In this document: piece after piece, positions 5,703 through 6,316 of the stretch
How positions within the stretch are numbered: position 1 is the first letter of the stretch
Layout of the letters: every line of letters begins with the position of its first letter
Source of the DNA: Pseudomonadota bacterium
GTDB lineage: Bacteria > Pseudomonadota > Gammaproteobacteria > Xanthomonadales > Xanthomonadaceae
NCBI GenBank assembly: GCA_023423675.1
Contig: JAFAFD010000300.1
Coordinates: forward strand, 1-6,316
Direction of reading: 5' to 3'
DNA: 6,316 bases
The notes under the pieces: generated by a model
What the model was told of the DNA's origin: nothing
The model's input: only the letters and a program-made list of their open reading frames with translations
Database searches by the model: none
Translations under genes and position numbers: made by a program

Positions 5703-6272
5703 ATGAAGCGTTCCCGCACCACCGCGCTGCTGCTGATGAGCGCTGCACCCCTGCTGTTCACCGCCTGCCAGAAGGAAGAGCAGGTGCAGGTGCAGGAAGG
5801 CCTGTACACCTCGGTGCAGGCCTGCACCGAGGCCACGGGCGATCCGTCCTCGTGCCGCAACGCTTTTGCCGAGGCCCAGCAGAAGGCCGCCGACGCGGCA
5901 CCGAAGTACGCCAGCAAGGAAGCCTGTGAGCAGGACTACAAGCCCGAGCAGTGCGTGCAACAGCACACCTCGGCCGGTACCTCGTTCATCGGCCCGATGA
6001 TGATGGGCTTCTTCATGTCGCAGATGCTGAGCAACCGCGGCGGCCTGGCCCCGCAGGCGCCGGCCTCGGCCCCGGCCTACCAGGACAAGAACGCCGGCTG
6101 GGCACGCCCGGCCCCGGGCGGCACCGGTGGCATGAACACCGCCAGCGGCATCGGCGCCGGCAAGGCCGGCCTGGCCCCGGTCACCAGCGAACCGAACCGC
6201 GCCGTGACCGCCAGCCGTAGTGGCTTTGGCAGCACCAGCGCGCGCCGCAGCGGCAGCAGCTTCGGCGGCTGA
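5703..6272 (+). CDS. ygiB: YgiB-like (DUF1190) lipoprotein
   Basis: 189-aa homologue of E. coli YgiB, a DUF1190 protein of uncertain function. MKRSRTTALLLMSAAPLLFT is a lipoprotein signal ending in FTAC, so C22 is the likely lipidated residue; Q at +2 favours the outer membrane. The family core follows: a cysteine pair C41/C51, APKYASKEAC (66-75), then C75/C84. E. coli has C-x10-C and the same C-x8-C with a very similar APKYA segment. Residues 94-110 (SFIGPMMMGFFMSQMLS) match the hydrophobic middle segment of E. coli YgiB. The tail is Gly/Ser/Ala-rich, with SGFG (173-176) and a final GG as in E. coli. GAGG (5690-5693) sits 9 bases before the ATG. The next gene begins 7 bases after the stop and is ygiC-like, as in E. 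coli, so they form an operon. The symbol is by homology; the protein's role is not established. Confidence 0.88.
   Translation: MKRSRTTALLLMSAAPLLFTACQKEEQVQVQEGLYTSVQACTEATGDPSSCRNAFAEAQQKAADAAPKYASKEACEQDYKPEQCVQQHTSAGTSFIGPMMMGFFMSQMLSNRGGLAPQAPASAPAYQDKNAGWARPAPGGTGGMNTASGIGAGKAGLAPVTSEPNRAVTASRSGFGSTSARRSGSSFGG
5809..5832. repeat. Perfect 24-bp palindrome inside the ygiB-like gene
   Basis: CCTCGGTGCAGG (5809-5820) is followed directly by its exact reverse complement CCTGCACCGAGG (5821-5832). It covers codons for T36 to E43, including conserved C41, about 106 bases into the gene. With a 4-base turn it could fold as a 10-bp GC-rich stem in the mRNA. It may be a coincidence of codon choice or a structural or regulatory element. 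Confidence 0.9.
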
Positions 6273-6279
6273 TCGATCC

Positions 6280-6316
6280 ATGCAGCGTATCCAGATTGCC
6301 GAGCGCGCCCATTGGC
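6280..6316 (+). CDS. ygiC: 5' end of a YgiC-like, glutathionylspermidine-synthase-family gene
   Basis: Only the first 12 codons are present: MQRIQIAERAHW, then the window ends. This matches the start of E. coli YgiC as I recall it (MERVSITERPDW). YgiC belongs to the ATP-grasp family related to the C-terminal domain of glutathionylspermidine synthetase; its true substrate is not certain. The position 7 bases after the ygiB-like stop reproduces the ygiB-ygiC order of E. coli and strongly supports the call. No clear Shine-Dalgarno is seen, so translation may be coupled to the upstream gene. The catalytic region lies outside the window. Confidence 0.75.
   Translation, partial: MQRIQIAERAHW

Noticed and set aside
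5388..6281. A 297-codon minus-strand frame across the ygiB-like gene and the gap
   Set aside because: It is the Ala/Gly-rich complement of a real lipoprotein gene and passes through two SMAG repeats and other hairpins. Only its last 21 codons are noted, because of the nearby Shine-Dalgarno.
1..6316. CRISPR arrays, tRNA or rRNA genes, insertion sequence transposases, toxin-antitoxin or defence genes
   Set aside because: I saw no spaced direct repeats, RNA gene hallmarks, transposase motifs or defence domains. The palindromes are short REP-like elements without their own transposase in the window.

Overview
The window looks like chromosome from a Stenotrophomonas-type gammaproteobacterium (Xanthomonadaceae/Lysobacteraceae). 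The coding sequence is very GC-rich. The intergenic gaps carry short palindromes preceded by GTAG, which match the abundant SMAG/GTAG REP family of S. maltophilia. The proteins I recognise (DinG, IlvD, YgiB-like) are proteobacterial types. The species call is inference.

Layout. Bases 1-176 are non-coding: the window opens inside a half SMAG repeat, and a probable dinG promoter sits in a perfect inverted repeat. dinG (177-2279, +) encodes an iron-sulphur helicase. It converges, across 40 bp holding a SMAG repeat, on an unrecognised exported protein of 203 aa (2320-2931, -). A divergent promoter region with a central SMAG separates that gene from an unrecognised 135-aa cytosolic protein (3053-3460, +). 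This gene converges on ilvD (3506-5344, -). A 67-bp near-perfect hairpin lies between the two, probably a two-way terminator, and it supplies the last codons and stop of the 135-aa gene.

Upstream of ilvD is a 358-bp gap (5345-5702) rich in inverted repeats: an ilvD leader with an orphan ribosome binding site and two mutually exclusive hairpins, two GC-rich hairpins, and two same-direction SMAG repeats. Divergent from ilvD is a ygiB-like lipoprotein gene (5703-6272, +). After 7 bp it is followed by the first 12 codons of a ygiC-like, glutathionylspermidine-synthase-family gene that runs off the window.

The genes do not form one pathway. They are housekeeping functions (DNA repair, branched-chain amino acid synthesis, envelope) mixed with two lineage-type unknowns. 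I see no phage, CRISPR, toxin-antitoxin or defence system. The interest lies in the small palindromic elements at nearly every gene boundary and the possible regulation around dinG and ilvD.
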